Assembly (NCBI GenBank): GCA_900319865.1
Contig: ONQD01000003.1
Coordinates: 62,001 to 126,000, forward strand
Length of the DNA stretch: 64,000 nt
Direction of reading: 5' to 3'
From: an uncultured Bacteroidales bacterium
GTDB lineage: Bacteria > Bacteroidota > Bacteroidia > Bacteroidales > P3
Shown here: positions 8,686 to 16,852 of the stretch, piece after piece
Layout: the number at the start of each line of letters is the position of its first letter
Position numbering within the stretch: the stretch's first letter is position 1
Position numbers and translations under genes: made by a program
Notes under the pieces: generated by a model
What the model saw: the letters and a program-made list of their open reading frames with translations, nothing else
Databases searched by the model: none
What the model was told of the DNA's origin: nothing

Positions 8686-9858
8686 CTATTGTGTTTGTTT
8701 TTTATGATCCAAAGCGAATGCTGCATAGCATACATAAGCACAGAAGAAAACGTAGTGTCCCCAAAGGTATAGCGAAGAGCTGGGGCAGAAGAGCATTAAG
8801 AGATAAAGTATCGGCGAGAGCCAAAAAAGGTCACGACCATTTTGGCTCGAACACCGCATTATCCAAACCATCATTATGCAATAAAGCAAGAATATTGGAA
8901 GTCCTGAGGTATATAGTATCTGGAGAAGATAGGAATGCGCATTGGTCAGCCCTTGGGAAATGTTATAGTTGTTAAGATTGGATAAGTAATTCATGTCGCC
9001 ATTGATTCCAAATCCAATACCATAAGAGTCGTATAACGATGTGATCGAAGCTCCATATATATTGAAGCGAGCACCCAGAATGCCGTGATTGTATACGATA
9101 GCAGTAACGGAAGCCACTACCGCAGCAATGATAATGGCAACGGAGACCTTGTGGTTTTTTATCTTCGAGAAAAAGTAATAAAGTACAGCCAATGCCGATA
9201 CCCCGAGACCGGTCTTGCAATCATTCCATAACAATAGTGGAATGCAGACCCCTATAGCTGCAAATCCCAAAACAATCCATCTTTTCGGCAAAAACTGGCT
9301 GCTATAGGCAAAGATGTACAATGCAGCCATCACCAGCAATACCGAATAGTCGTTAGGATTATAACACAGACCTGTGGCCCTGTGCAGCTCCTCGTTTGGG
9401 GCCATATATGAGGCTGACGTGGACAGATGCAATCCTGTGAAATGGCCCACACATCCCATCACGACCATCGTTAGTAGATAGGTGACACTAACATAAAAGA
9501 GGACATCCAGCATCTTGCGGGGCGAAACAAGCATAACCCGCAACAAAGCTATTACCAGAACAGGAATAGAAAAGAATTTCAGCGTCTCTTTGGCGGTAAC
9601 ATGGTCACCCCAAAGCATAGATGCCACCCAAGTCCAAACTCCATATAACAGGAAGTAAAACGCCACAATGTAGAACATACGAGGCGGACGAGCCCGGAAG
9701 AGCAGTGCCAGCACTACGGTAATAGCCAGGCACAGATGGAAAATAGTAAACGACGATACTATAGGCACAACATGCCCGCACAAAAGCCCTAAACACACCA
9801 CTGTCATTAGCGGCATGTAGGTTTTTCTCAGGATATTGTCTATAGTCTGTAGCGTCAT
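8686..9858 (-). CDS. Wzy-like O-antigen polymerase
   Basis: A 390-residue membrane protein with about ten or more hydrophobic helices and little sequence conservation, as usual for Wzy polymerases. A long extracytoplasmic loop holds GLCYNPNDYSVLLVMAALYIF and YGIGFGINGDMNYL ... NAHSYLLQILYTSGLPIFLL, split around a polar region; the NP-DYS and NAHS elements occur in Wzy/O-antigen ligase families. It would polymerise lipid-linked repeat units at the periplasmic face. The mini-Wzz gene lies just upstream (seven bases) and the WlbA-like gene just downstream. Confidence 0.82.
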   Translation of the reverse strand: MTLQTIDNILRKTYMPLMTVVCLGLLCGHVVPIVSSFTIFHLCLAITVVLALLFRARPPRMFYIVAFYFLLYGVWTWVASMLWGDHVTAKETLKFFSIPVLVIALLRVMLVSPRKMLDVLFYVSVTYLLTMVVMGCVGHFTGLHLSTSASYMAPNEELHRATGLCYNPNDYSVLLVMAALYIFAYSSQFLPKRWIVLGFAAIGVCIPLLLWNDCKTGLGVSALAVLYYFFSKIKNHKVSVAIIIAAVVASVTAIVYNHGILGARFNIYGASITSLYDSYGIGFGINGDMNYLSNLNNYNISQGLTNAHSYLLQILYTSGLPIFLLYCIMMVWIMRCSSQNGRDLFWLSPILYLLMLFCPSSSLYLWGHYVFFCAYVCYAAFALDHKKQTQ

Positions 9859-9865
9859 TCCGTTT

Positions 9866-10345
9866 TCAGTTTTTTGTTATAACTTTTTTCCCAAATATAA
9901 TCGCCCCCGTAAAGAGAGTTGAGAAAAGAAGAGACAGAACGGCATAGCGAATATATTGGCCTGTTGAAGGACCAGATGCTATAAACGGCTTCACTGTGAC
10001 TTTCGTTTTTACCCCTAATTCCGAGCATTTCTCTATTGCTTTGGCGACTGCATAGGTTATTGTGTCAAGTGTGGTCACACTGTCACGCATATATGCTCTC
10101 ATGCATATCTGTTTGTCGTTTGTTTCGTTGTAGGCTATGCCCTCAAAGTCGGCAGAAGTCAATATTTCTTTGGTCCAGTAGCAGGCGGTGGTGTCACTTT
10201 CTTGTACCTCCAGCATTGGCTGCACAACTGCAACACCCTCATAATACCCAACATGCCTGTAATGGTATACAAACCATGTCAATACAACAGCGCATACCAC
10301 CGTAAAACCGCATATTAGTATTATATGTAACCTTCTATTCTTCAC
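9866..10345 (-). CDS. small two-helix membrane protein, Wzz-like (chain-length regulator?)
   Basis: 159 residues starting with GTG. An N-terminal helix (~7-27, IILICGFTVVCAVVLTWFVY) and a C-terminal helix (~130-152, YAVLSLLFSTLFTGAIIFG) flank about 100 periplasmic residues. A short Pro/Gly-rich stretch (KPFIASGPSTGQYI) precedes the last helix. This is the topology of Wzz/PCP chain-length regulators, but those usually have 200 or more periplasmic residues with coiled coil. It sits between the UDP-sugar dehydrogenase and Wzy genes, the natural place for Wzz. The role as a minimal chain-length regulator is inference; I see no strong family motif. Confidence 0.55.
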   Translation of the reverse strand: MKNRRLHIILICGFTVVCAVVLTWFVYHYRHVGYYEGVAVVQPMLEVQESDTTACYWTKEILTSADFEGIAYNETNDKQICMRAYMRDSVTTLDTITYAVAKAIEKCSELGVKTKVTVKPFIASGPSTGQYIRYAVLSLLFSTLFTGAIIFGKKVITKN

Positions 10346-10383
10346 TATTGTCGTTATAATTTCACAAAATGCCTAACGATGTC

Positions 10384-11664
10384 CTACAGTCTTCCATCAA
10401 CCAGTTCTCGCGGCATAATGGCCTTGACGTCAAAGATTACGTGGTTCTTTTCAAGAAGTTTATCGAAGTCTATCTCCATCTCGCGGAACTGGCGATGGGC
10501 TACTGCCACGATGGCGGCACTATACCTATCTTTCGGCAGTTCGTTGACAATGTCGATACCATATTCGTGCTTCACTCGCTCAGGTGATGCCCACGGGTCG
10601 AACACCGTGATGTCGACACTAAATTCTTTCAACGCATGATATATGTCTATCACTCTAGTGTTGCGCACATCGGGGCAGTTCTCCTTGAAGGTGAAACCCA
10701 TGATGATTATCTTGGAACCGAGCACATGGATGCCTTTCTTCAGCATCAATTTGATGGTCTGGTCGGCCACATAGGCACCCATACCATCGTTCATACGACG
10801 CCCGGCAAGGATAATCTCGGGGTTGTAACCAAGCCGTTGGGCACATTGTGCCAAATAGTAGGGGTCAACCGATATGCAGTGGCCACCCACCAAGCCTGGG
10901 TTCATCTTGATGAAATTCCACTTCGTCCCTGCAGCTTCCAACACATCGTATGTGTCAATGCCCATCAGCGTGAATATCTTCGACAACTCGTTGACGAAAG
11001 CAATGTTGATGTCCCGCTGGCTGTTCTCTATCACTTTGGCGGCCTCTGCCACTTTTATACTCGGAGCCTTGTGCGTGCCGTTGACAAGTACGGCATTGTA
11101 CACACCGTCTATCAGTTCTGCAACCTCAGGAGTGGAGCCAGAGGTTATCTTCAGAATCTTCTCCACCGTGTGCACTTTGTCACCCGGGTTGATGCGTTCC
11201 GGACTATATCCGGCAAAGAAGTCTTGGTTGTATTTCAGTCCCGACACCCTCTCCACTACCGGCAGGCACTCGTCCTCGGTCACTCCGGGATACACCGTCG
11301 ACTCGTAAACCACAATATCGCCTTTGCTTATAACCTTGCCCACAGCCTCACTGGCTCCATATAATGGGGTTAGGTCTGGATTGTTGTTGCGGTCAACGGG
11401 TGTAGGCACTGCTACGACATAAAAGTTACAACCTTTGATGTCATCCAGAGTTGCCGTGCAGCGGAATCCATGCTTGTTGATGGCTTCCTGTAGCAGTTCG
11501 TCGCTCACTTCCAAAGTGGCATCGTGGCCTCCCATCAATGCATCCACACGTGCAGCGTTCATGTCATATCCTATTGTGGGGAACTTCGTAGAAAACAATC
11601 TTGCCAAAGGCAGACCTACATAACCAAGTCCAATGACGGCAATCCGTATATCTTCTGATTTCAT
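10384..11664 (-). CDS. UDP-N-acetylhexosamine 6-dehydrogenase (nucleotide-sugar dehydrogenase)
   Basis: A 426-residue enzyme of the UDP-glucose/UDP-HexNAc dehydrogenase family, closest in pattern to WbpO/TviB types. Visible features are the N-terminal NAD site IAVIGLGYVGLPLARLF, YESTVYPGVTEDEC, SPERINPGDKVHTVEKI, the catalytic-Cys motif GGHCISVDPYYLAQ, and the C-terminal UDP domain with MGFTFKENCPDVRNTRVID. It oxidises C6 of a UDP-HexNAc to the uronic acid using two NAD+. It is the first gene of the minus-strand glycan operon and has a consensus promoter upstream. Gluco or galacto specificity cannot be assigned from motifs alone. Confidence 0.92.
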   Translation of the reverse strand: MKSEDIRIAVIGLGYVGLPLARLFSTKFPTIGYDMNAARVDALMGGHDATLEVSDELLQEAINKHGFRCTATLDDIKGCNFYVVAVPTPVDRNNNPDLTPLYGASEAVGKVISKGDIVVYESTVYPGVTEDECLPVVERVSGLKYNQDFFAGYSPERINPGDKVHTVEKILKITSGSTPEVAELIDGVYNAVLVNGTHKAPSIKVAEAAKVIENSQRDINIAFVNELSKIFTLMGIDTYDVLEAAGTKWNFIKMNPGLVGGHCISVDPYYLAQCAQRLGYNPEIILAGRRMNDGMGAYVADQTIKLMLKKGIHVLGSKIIIMGFTFKENCPDVRNTRVIDIYHALKEFSVDITVFDPWASPERVKHEYGIDIVNELPKDRYSAAIVAVAHRQFREMEIDFDKLLEKNHVIFDVKAIMPRELVDGRL

Positions 11665-11768
11665 GTATATATTGGGGAATTTAATTGATGTTGTTTATTA
11701 TTGGCATATCATCTTTTGACACCATGAATAATATGTTCCTGGTGGCATTATTATTCGACACATCAGTT

Positions 11769-11780
11769 GTTTGTACAAAC
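11769..11780. promoter_or_regulatory. 12-bp perfect palindrome in the glycan-operon leader, possible operator
   Basis: GTTTGTACAAAC reads the same on both strands and lies 26-37 bases downstream of the predicted transcription start of the minus-strand glycan operon. The size and symmetry would suit a dimeric repressor; no adjacent regulator gene supports this. Confidence 0.3.
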
Positions 11781-11812
11781 TGCTGTTTCATTTTTTACAA
11801 TTCTATACATTG

Positions 11813-11843
11813 CAAAAATACAAAAAAATCCCCTTATACCAAA
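11813..11843 (-). promoter_or_regulatory. Bacteroidota-type promoter for the minus-strand glycan operon
   Basis: On the minus strand TTTG (11840-11843) is followed after exactly 19 bases by TATTTTTG (11813-11820). This fits the Bacteroidota primary-sigma consensus TTTG-N19-TAnnTTTG. Transcription would begin near 11806, leaving a leader of about 140 bases before the UDP-sugar dehydrogenase start at 11664. Confidence 0.6.
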
Positions 11844-11852
11844 AAAAAGTTG

Positions 11853-11860
11853 TACTTTTG
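11853..11860 (+). promoter_or_regulatory. -7 box for the WecA-like gene
   Basis: TACTTTTG matches the Bacteroidota -7 element TAnnTTTG and lies 22 bases before the ATG at 11883, giving a very short leader. No matching TTTG lies 19-20 bases upstream, so support is one-sided. The box is divergent from the glycan-operon promoter at 11813-11843. Confidence 0.4.
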
Positions 11861-11882
11861 CAACCTACAAACATAACGGGAT

Positions 11883-12848
11883 ATGTATTATATCATCGCC
11901 ACCATAGCAATCATTGCCCTTGAGCTGCTCTATTTTTTTGCAGCCAAGCGTTTCCATATTGTCGACCGGCCCAACGAGCGAAGCTCTCACCACCGCGTGG
12001 CCCTTCTCGGAGCCGGCATCATCTTCTACCTCGCCGTGCTGTTCTACTCTCTCACCCACGGCTTGGCATTCCATAATTTCCTCATCGCCATCACCGTCTT
12101 GGCTGTGGTTAGCTTTGTGGACGACATGCATCCTCTGCCTTCTTGGTTGCGCCTTTTCACACAACTTGCCGCAGTACTCCTCACGTTCTGGACCGATATC
12201 TCGGCCATAGCCCCGTGGCAGTTTGTCGTGCTCATCGTATTCTTTACAGGAATCCTCAATGTCTACAACTTCATGGATGGCATCAACGGCATGCTTGCCG
12301 CCTATTCTCTTGTTGTGGTTGGCACTTTCGGTTATCTCGACATCTTTGAAAACTGGTTTATCGACATCGAATTCATCGCCACCGTCATGATATCCATCCT
12401 CGTTTTCGGCTTCTTCAACTTCCGCACCAATGCACGCTGTTTCTCCGGCGATGTGGGCAGCATCAGTATGGGCCTTATTGTTCTGTATCTGCTTGTCCGC
12501 TATGTCAACTCTTTCCCTGGTTCTGGTCTGAACGTCAGCCGTATTTGTTTTATTATCGTCTTCTTAGCCGATGGTTTTCTCACTATCGCCAAGCGTTTCC
12601 TTGCCGGACGCAACATCTTTGCCGCCCACCGCGAGCATGCCTACGAAACCATGGTCAACGACCTTCACGTGCCCTACCTCTATGTCTCGGCTGGTTATGC
12701 CCTTTTGCAACTCATCATCAACATAGGCTACATCCTTGTCTCCGACAAGAACTTCTACACCATAGCCGTCGCCCTGATTCTCATCCTCGCTTACGGTCTG
12801 TTCTTCTTCTTTGGCAACCGCAGTGGCAAGATTCACCCCATTCAGTAA
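11883..12848 (+). CDS. WecA-like undecaprenyl-phosphate sugar-1-phosphate transferase
   Basis: A 321-residue polytopic membrane protein of the MraY/WecA family. The catalytic pattern is present: VSFVDDMHPLP (Asp pair), NVYNFMDGINGM, RCFSGDVGSISMGLI and the cytoplasmic His motif HREHAYETMV. FHIVDRPNERSSH is the usual first cytoplasmic loop. It starts lipid-linked glycan synthesis by transferring HexNAc-1-P from UDP-HexNAc to undecaprenyl phosphate. It is transcribed divergently from the glycan operon and is probably its initiating enzyme. About 10 helices are apparent. Confidence 0.9.
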   Translation: MYYIIATIAIIALELLYFFAAKRFHIVDRPNERSSHHRVALLGAGIIFYLAVLFYSLTHGLAFHNFLIAITVLAVVSFVDDMHPLPSWLRLFTQLAAVLLTFWTDISAIAPWQFVVLIVFFTGILNVYNFMDGINGMLAAYSLVVVGTFGYLDIFENWFIDIEFIATVMISILVFGFFNFRTNARCFSGDVGSISMGLIVLYLLVRYVNSFPGSGLNVSRICFIIVFLADGFLTIAKRFLAGRNIFAAHREHAYETMVNDLHVPYLYVSAGYALLQLIINIGYILVSDKNFYTIAVALILILAYGLFFFFGNRSGKIHPIQ

Positions 12849-13035
12849 ATAGTCCTGCTTATTGCCGACATAATACAATTGCTTTCACTCATTGGACATC
12901 CAAGATATGACTGCAATGTTATTTCTCGTCACTTGACATTCTTGCTGGTAATTCATTAGTTGAATTTGAATAATTTGGCAAGGTGATTTTGAATCACACC
13001 TAATAAGAAGTATTGCACAGCAACTGCACTTTTTG

Positions 13036-13067
13036 AAATAAATGTTGTGTACGTGCAACATTTATTT
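13036..13067. repeat. hairpin: 12-bp perfect inverted repeat, 8-base loop
   Basis: AAATAAATGTTG (13036-13047) and its exact reverse complement (13056-13067) flank eight bases. It sits in the ~260-base stretch between the WecA-like gene and the ATPase relic, at the left edge of the accessory island. It could be a bidirectional terminator or a leftover of a mobile element. A second, weaker hairpin lies at 12983-12997. Confidence 0.55.
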
Positions 13068-13105
13068 GCATCATGCTGAACCTGCTTTAATCCGACAAGA
13101 AGTAG

Positions 13106-13423
13106 ATTGGCAAGTTGTCAAAACCTGACAAGGTGTATCTTGAGAATCCCAACATAATATATGCCCTTGCACCTACCAAAGTGGAAGTGGGCACTCTCCG
13201 AGAGACTTTTGCAGTGGGATGTCTTTCCGAATCGCACAGTGTCGAGTACGGGAAGACTCAGGGCGACTTTAAGGTTGATGCAAAATATACTTTTGAAATA
13301 GGAGGTCGCAGCAAGGACTTCACGCAGATTGCAGGTGTGGAAGACTCTTTTGTATTCGCCGACGACTGGGATATGCCCGACGGAGCGAAGCTGCCCCTAT
13401 GGATGTTGGGATTTTTGTATTGA
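13106..13423 (+). pseudogene. C-terminal relic of an AAA ATPase (DUF4143-type)
   Basis: About 105 codons are open from 13106 to the stop at 13423; the only start available is TTG at 13115. The translated segment (KPDKVYLENPNIIYALAP, VGTLRETFAVGCLSESHSV, GDFKVDAKYTFEIGGRSKDF, ending LPLWMLGFLY) is the conserved C-terminus of large Bacteroidota AAA ATPases with a C-terminal DUF4143 nuclease-like domain. These are usually ~400 residues. The Walker motifs and the upstream ~300 residues are missing and an in-frame stop lies just before 13106. It reads in the opposite direction to the island genes. I call it a decayed fragment. Confidence 0.7.
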
Positions 13424-13472
13424 AAAATGGTGGCGATAGGACGAAAATGAGGTCTTGGCAAAGGAGAGCAAA

Positions 13473-14030
13473 CTATACAATAGTGGAAACAGGGAAAAAC
13501 TCATGCCGACCGTTGTCCCGAAGCTCCATCAGTAATCGTCCCATCAGGTTCGGTCCCACATAGTAATCTCCCTGACATTTCACACCCCAAGTATCTGCCC
13601 AACTCTTCTTAAACGAACTCTGGTCTTCTACGATGTACTTACCTTTGCTACGTTCCAATGCCGCCCTAAATTCATTACACTGGTCGTACTTCAGTTGAAG
13701 GCACTGCTTCATAGAATCCACGATAATCATTCCCCAATCGTCCCGTCTATGAGCCTTCTCGTAGTGTTTGGCTGTCATCTTCGGATTTGGTGCAGCATAG
13801 ACCTTTTCTCGGACTTCTTTGTCCGTGAATTTCATCATCTGGAATAGTTGCTCGACATTCTTGTATGTAACACCATCATACTGTATCGGAGTATGGGCAA
13901 AATTGCTGAATATTCCCCACTCTCCCTTGACCTCACTGAATGGAACACAATCGGACACGGGGTATGTCTCAATCGAATAGTATTCGGGATAATACTTCTC
14001 GATGAATGGTGCTACACTGTAAAAACTCAT
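13473..14030 (-). CDS. NADAR family protein (YbiA-like), probable ADP-ribose hydrolase antitoxin
   Basis: 185 residues. The family core is visible: GEWGIFSNF (36-44), GVTYKNVEQLFQMMKF (53-68), RRDDWGMIIVDSM (95-107), YIVEDQ (132-137), DTWGV (146-150) and GPNLMGRLLMELR (159-171). NADAR proteins cleave N-glycosidic bonds in ADP-ribose-related substrates, and some reverse ADP-ribosylation of guanine bases as antitoxins of DarT-type toxins. Its start overlaps by four bases (ATGA, 14027-14030) the end of an ADP-ribosyltransferase-like gene, the arrangement expected for a toxin-antitoxin pair. NADAR identity is clear; the antitoxin role is inference. It is the last gene of the island operon. Confidence 0.85.
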   Translation of the reverse strand: MSFYSVAPFIEKYYPEYYSIETYPVSDCVPFSEVKGEWGIFSNFAHTPIQYDGVTYKNVEQLFQMMKFTDKEVREKVYAAPNPKMTAKHYEKAHRRDDWGMIIVDSMKQCLQLKYDQCNEFRAALERSKGKYIVEDQSSFKKSWADTWGVKCQGDYYVGPNLMGRLLMELRDNGRHEFFPVSTIV

Positions 14031-14545
14031 TTCTTATCCGGATTGACCTTTTCGACTTTGGTGATGGTGATGACCGACTCGTCGAGGACTGCCATATTAT
14101 CACCCAAGGCGGGATTCTTCCACGAATAAGGCCAGCAGATGAAAATGACTCCGATGCTCACGAGGAACTTCGATGCAGCCTTCTCGCCTTCGATGTCAAT
14201 ATGACCAGTCAGCTCCTTTGCAAGATACTTTCGAAACTCCTTGCCGTCTTCCGTGAATTTCGTCGGAATGGTATGTCCCAGTTTTTTCTCTGCCTTTGCA
14301 AGTATTAAGGGATTTATCTGCTGTTTGAAGGCAATGTGGTTCTTCTCCGTCTTATCGGGAACTTCAAGGGTATATACGTAGTGTTCGGTGGCCGCCTTGT
14401 TGCTCGCCGAATAATGGACTGCTGACTCATATTTCGAGGTCACATAGACACCGAAACCGAACTTGACCTTTCCGTCACCTTCGAGAGCGTGTGAGAGGTC
14501 GAATTTGTCAAACAATTTGTGTGTGCCGTGATAGAATGTTTGCAT
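14027..14545 (-). CDS. ADP-ribosyltransferase-like protein (probable toxin paired with NADAR)
   Basis: 172 residues from the ATG at 14545; a TTG at 14572 would add nine residues, but the ATG puts the first motif at the usual N-terminal position. FYHGT (H6) and GFGVYVTSKYESAVHYS (Y34) fit the H-Y elements of PARP/Arr-like ADP-ribosyltransferases. The segment GDNMAVLDESVITI (148-161) is in the place of the third motif; the position of the usual Glu appears to be Asn150, and Glu156 lies nearby, so the catalytic triad is not certain. It overlaps the NADAR gene by four bases. No signal peptide or secretion signal is seen, arguing for a cytoplasmic target (DNA, RNA or protein). Confidence 0.65.
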   Translation of the reverse strand: MQTFYHGTHKLFDKFDLSHALEGDGKVKFGFGVYVTSKYESAVHYSASNKAATEHYVYTLEVPDKTEKNHIAFKQQINPLILAKAEKKLGHTIPTKFTEDGKEFRKYLAKELTGHIDIEGEKAASKFLVSIGVIFICWPYSWKNPALGDNMAVLDESVITITKVEKVNPDKK

Positions 14546-14573
14546 ATTATCAAGTCTGATGATTTCTGTCAAA

Positions 14574-14900
14574 TTATTCTTCTTTTACTTCAACAATAGG
14601 CTCTTCAAGCGAACAGGTGTATTCGTCCCCAAATTCCAAGTCCTTTTCATTTACACTCACGTAGTTTTGTGTCTCAAAATCATACTCTTCTTTATTGACA
14701 TATGCCCAATGACACAAACAATTCACAACCTTTTTTTTCATTCTTTCCACAGTCATTTTCTTTATGCCCTTGATGTAAAACTCCCCTTCAAAAAGAGCAT
14801 CTCCATAAAATAAACCATCCCCAAAAGGTACTTCACACTCATATATTGTGAAACTGCCTTTGGCATCTACGGCGGTATATGCTTCTTTCGACTTATTCAT
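14574..14900 (-). CDS. small hypothetical protein
   Basis: 108 residues, not recognised. It is acidic (C-terminus LEEPIVEVKEE), has no signal peptide or membrane helix, and contains a Cys pair in VVNCLCHWAYV. The alternating pattern of the first half (GSFTIYECEVPFGDGLFYGDALFEG, split by charged residues) suggests beta strands. Its stop lies just upstream of the ADP-ribosyltransferase-like start, so it may be a third part of that module, for example a chaperone or immunity protein; this is inference. Confidence 0.6.
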   Translation of the reverse strand: MNKSKEAYTAVDAKGSFTIYECEVPFGDGLFYGDALFEGEFYIKGIKKMTVERMKKKVVNCLCHWAYVNKEEYDFETQNYVSVNEKDLEFGDEYTCSLEEPIVEVKEE

Positions 14901-14979
14901 AATATTGTGTTCGCATTATCAACTATATAACTTACAAAAAAGAACGTAATAATTCTGTGTTTATTATTGTGATTTCATA

Positions 14980-15180
14980 TTACGCACCGAACAACGCCAC
15001 GAGCAACCACAGCAGACCGAGAAAAATCAACGCCTCAACAATGAATCCGAGAAAACCGCCGATAAGGGCGAAAGGCAAGGTTAAGATGTCCCATAGATGA
15101 GCGAGTATGTCAAGCAAAACCGGGCCGAAGAATTTGATTACGACTACCACAGCCACTATTATCAGTATTACTGTAAGCAT
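14980..15180 (-). CDS. small hydrophobic membrane protein
   Basis: 66 residues made almost entirely of hydrophobic segments: one helix near 2-19 (LTVILIIVAVVVVIKFFG), a second around 22-40 and a third at the C-terminus (ALIFLGLLWLLVALFGA). There is no recognised motif. It lies between the hypothetical gene at 14574 and a WG-repeat gene, in the island operon orientation. In a defence or toxin context a small membrane protein could be a pore or anchor, but nothing in the sequence proves it. Confidence 0.6.
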   Translation of the reverse strand: MLTVILIIVAVVVVIKFFGPVLLDILAHLWDILTLPFALIGGFLGFIVEALIFLGLLWLLVALFGA

Positions 15181-15203
15181 CTCTCTTTATCTAATGATAT
15201 TGG

Positions 15204-16064
15204 TCACTTTTCACTGTCATAGCAACTTCCAAACGATGCTTTCGATTTGTCCTGTGTGAATTTACCATCACAATCAACCCATCCCCACTTTCCGTTCAGC
15301 AGCACACGGGTAAAGTTCTCCGACTCAAAGATTATATCGTCGAAAATGGGCTGGGTGTAAGTGTTCGACCATAGCAAGCCGATTTTACCATCCTTCACTA
15401 CTGGCACTGCCCCATCTGGGTCAGGCATATCGTAAATCTCATCCAAGTCGATTGGGGTGGATTCTGAGCCGTCATACCCGTGAAGGATGCCCTTCTTACC
15501 GTTCTCTACCGCCACAAAATAGGTTATATAAGCCCAAAAGTAACGGAAGATACGGTCATATCCTTTGGTCAGGAGTTTGTGTTCCTTGGTGTCGTACAGG
15601 AAGTAACGGTTGTCAAGAATAACGGGAATCAGACGGCTTCTCTCAAAGCAGGTGTAGCGTTCGGGGAAGTCGTCGAATTGTGGTTTAATGAGTACGTTCC
15701 CGCACACGTCACGTAGGCCTTTCTTTCCGTTGTCGCCAGTGAAAATCTGGTCACGCATATCAAGATGCATCCTTTCGAGCTTTTTCTCCGTTTTGTAGTA
15801 TGCATCCCTTTCTTCCGAGGTGTAGTACCTGTTCAAATGGTCTGGCAACAGAGATGGCGTGCCTCCACAAATACATTCTCGTATGATACGAGCTTCGTAG
15901 TATGCTTTTGCTGTTTCTACATCGGGCACGGTACATTGTATCTCCTTATTGATTGTCTTTTCTCCAAAATATGGTTGGTCGTGCCACATACCATACAGCG
16001 CTCGCTCATTGGACTTCTCCACCGTCCATAGGTAGGAGAGACCGTTGTCATCAGTGTTTTCCAT
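15204..16064 (-). CDS. WG-repeat protein
   Basis: 286 residues from the ATG at 16064 (MENTDDNGLSYLW). An upstream frame extends to 16142, but that would overlap the preceding gene by 65 bases. The C-terminal two thirds hold degenerate WG (beta-leucine-rich-like) repeats, for example GKKGLRDVCGNVLIKPQFDDF, written here in two parts GKKGLRD and LIKPQFDDF, then GKKGILHGYDG, GKIGLLWSNTYTQPIFDDI and GKWGWVDCDGKF. WG repeats are protein-binding modules common in Bacteroidota. The N-terminus (YYEARIIRECICGG) is not recognised. No signal peptide. A second WG protein, fused to a metallopeptidase, is in the same island. Confidence 0.75.
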   Translation of the reverse strand: MENTDDNGLSYLWTVEKSNERALYGMWHDQPYFGEKTINKEIQCTVPDVETAKAYYEARIIRECICGGTPSLLPDHLNRYYTSEERDAYYKTEKKLERMHLDMRDQIFTGDNGKKGLRDVCGNVLIKPQFDDFPERYTCFERSRLIPVILDNRYFLYDTKEHKLLTKGYDRIFRYFWAYITYFVAVENGKKGILHGYDGSESTPIDLDEIYDMPDPDGAVPVVKDGKIGLLWSNTYTQPIFDDIIFESENFTRVLLNGKWGWVDCDGKFTQDKSKASFGSCYDSEK

Positions 16065-16077
16065 ATTGTATAAGGTT

Positions 16078-16848
16078 TCAATTATTCTTTTCCAATTCCT
16101 TTTGCTTCTTCCATTCTTCCTCCTCACGAAGTTGTTCCTCATACTTCGCTTTCAGTTTTGTCCGTAGCGATTTCGGCACGGGCTTGGTGGGACGGAACAC
16201 CTTGGGTGATTCGGGGTGGAAATGGGTATCGCCCTCGCCTAATGAGAACACCGTATAACTATCGTCAGTATAATCCCAATGGAATGCTTCTTCCTCGTTG
16301 TATTCAACGCCCCATCTTTGACATCTTTTTTTATGATTTTCCAACCATTTTGACCGCTTGTTTGTGTAGTCCTCTGTGGTGGGTTGAGCGTGCCACACAA
16401 CACATAGCTCCGCATCCCTTTCGGTAATCACCTCAACAATATCGCCCGGCTGGAAACGGATTTGGTCGGGAGTACGGCCTTTGAAATGACGCTTGCAGCC
16501 ACTATCGAGCAGACATTCGTCGTTGGGTTGTCCGTCAGCGGTGTAGGTTCGCACGGATTGTGTTTCGTATCCAATCTCGGAATCCAATTCAAGTTCCCCT
16601 ATCTTGTAGGCGAGGACAATATCGTGTCCGAGTTTTTTTTCATCCATACGAAACTCTTCATCCTCGGCCACATCCTTCTGCCACTCTTTTTCGTACTCTT
16701 GGCACTCCTTAACGTCCCTGAGCATCCGCTTTTCGGCATTCGCCAAAGTGGAGAACAGCCCCAAGTCATATGGTTTGGTTTTCCGAATTGGATAACGTGC
16801 CTTGCTGTTTGTGTCTATTCTTGTCAGTTCAAAAACTGTTTTCATCAT
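16078..16848 (-). CDS. hypothetical protein
   Basis: 256 residues, not recognised. It is highly charged, with a lysine/glutamate-rich C-terminal helix (LKAKYEEQLREEEEWKKQ) and a central region with DQIRFQPGDIVEVI that looks like a small beta-barrel element. HFHPESPKVFRPTKPVPKS is a proline-rich linker. No signal peptide or membrane helix. Four bases separate it from the gene upstream and 13 from the WG-repeat gene downstream, so it belongs to the island operon. Confidence 0.65.
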   Translation of the reverse strand: MMKTVFELTRIDTNSKARYPIRKTKPYDLGLFSTLANAEKRMLRDVKECQEYEKEWQKDVAEDEEFRMDEKKLGHDIVLAYKIGELELDSEIGYETQSVRTYTADGQPNDECLLDSGCKRHFKGRTPDQIRFQPGDIVEVITERDAELCVVWHAQPTTEDYTNKRSKWLENHKKRCQRWGVEYNEEEAFHWDYTDDSYTVFSLGEGDTHFHPESPKVFRPTKPVPKSLRTKLKAKYEEQLREEEEWKKQKELEKNN

Positions 16849-16852
16849 CGTT

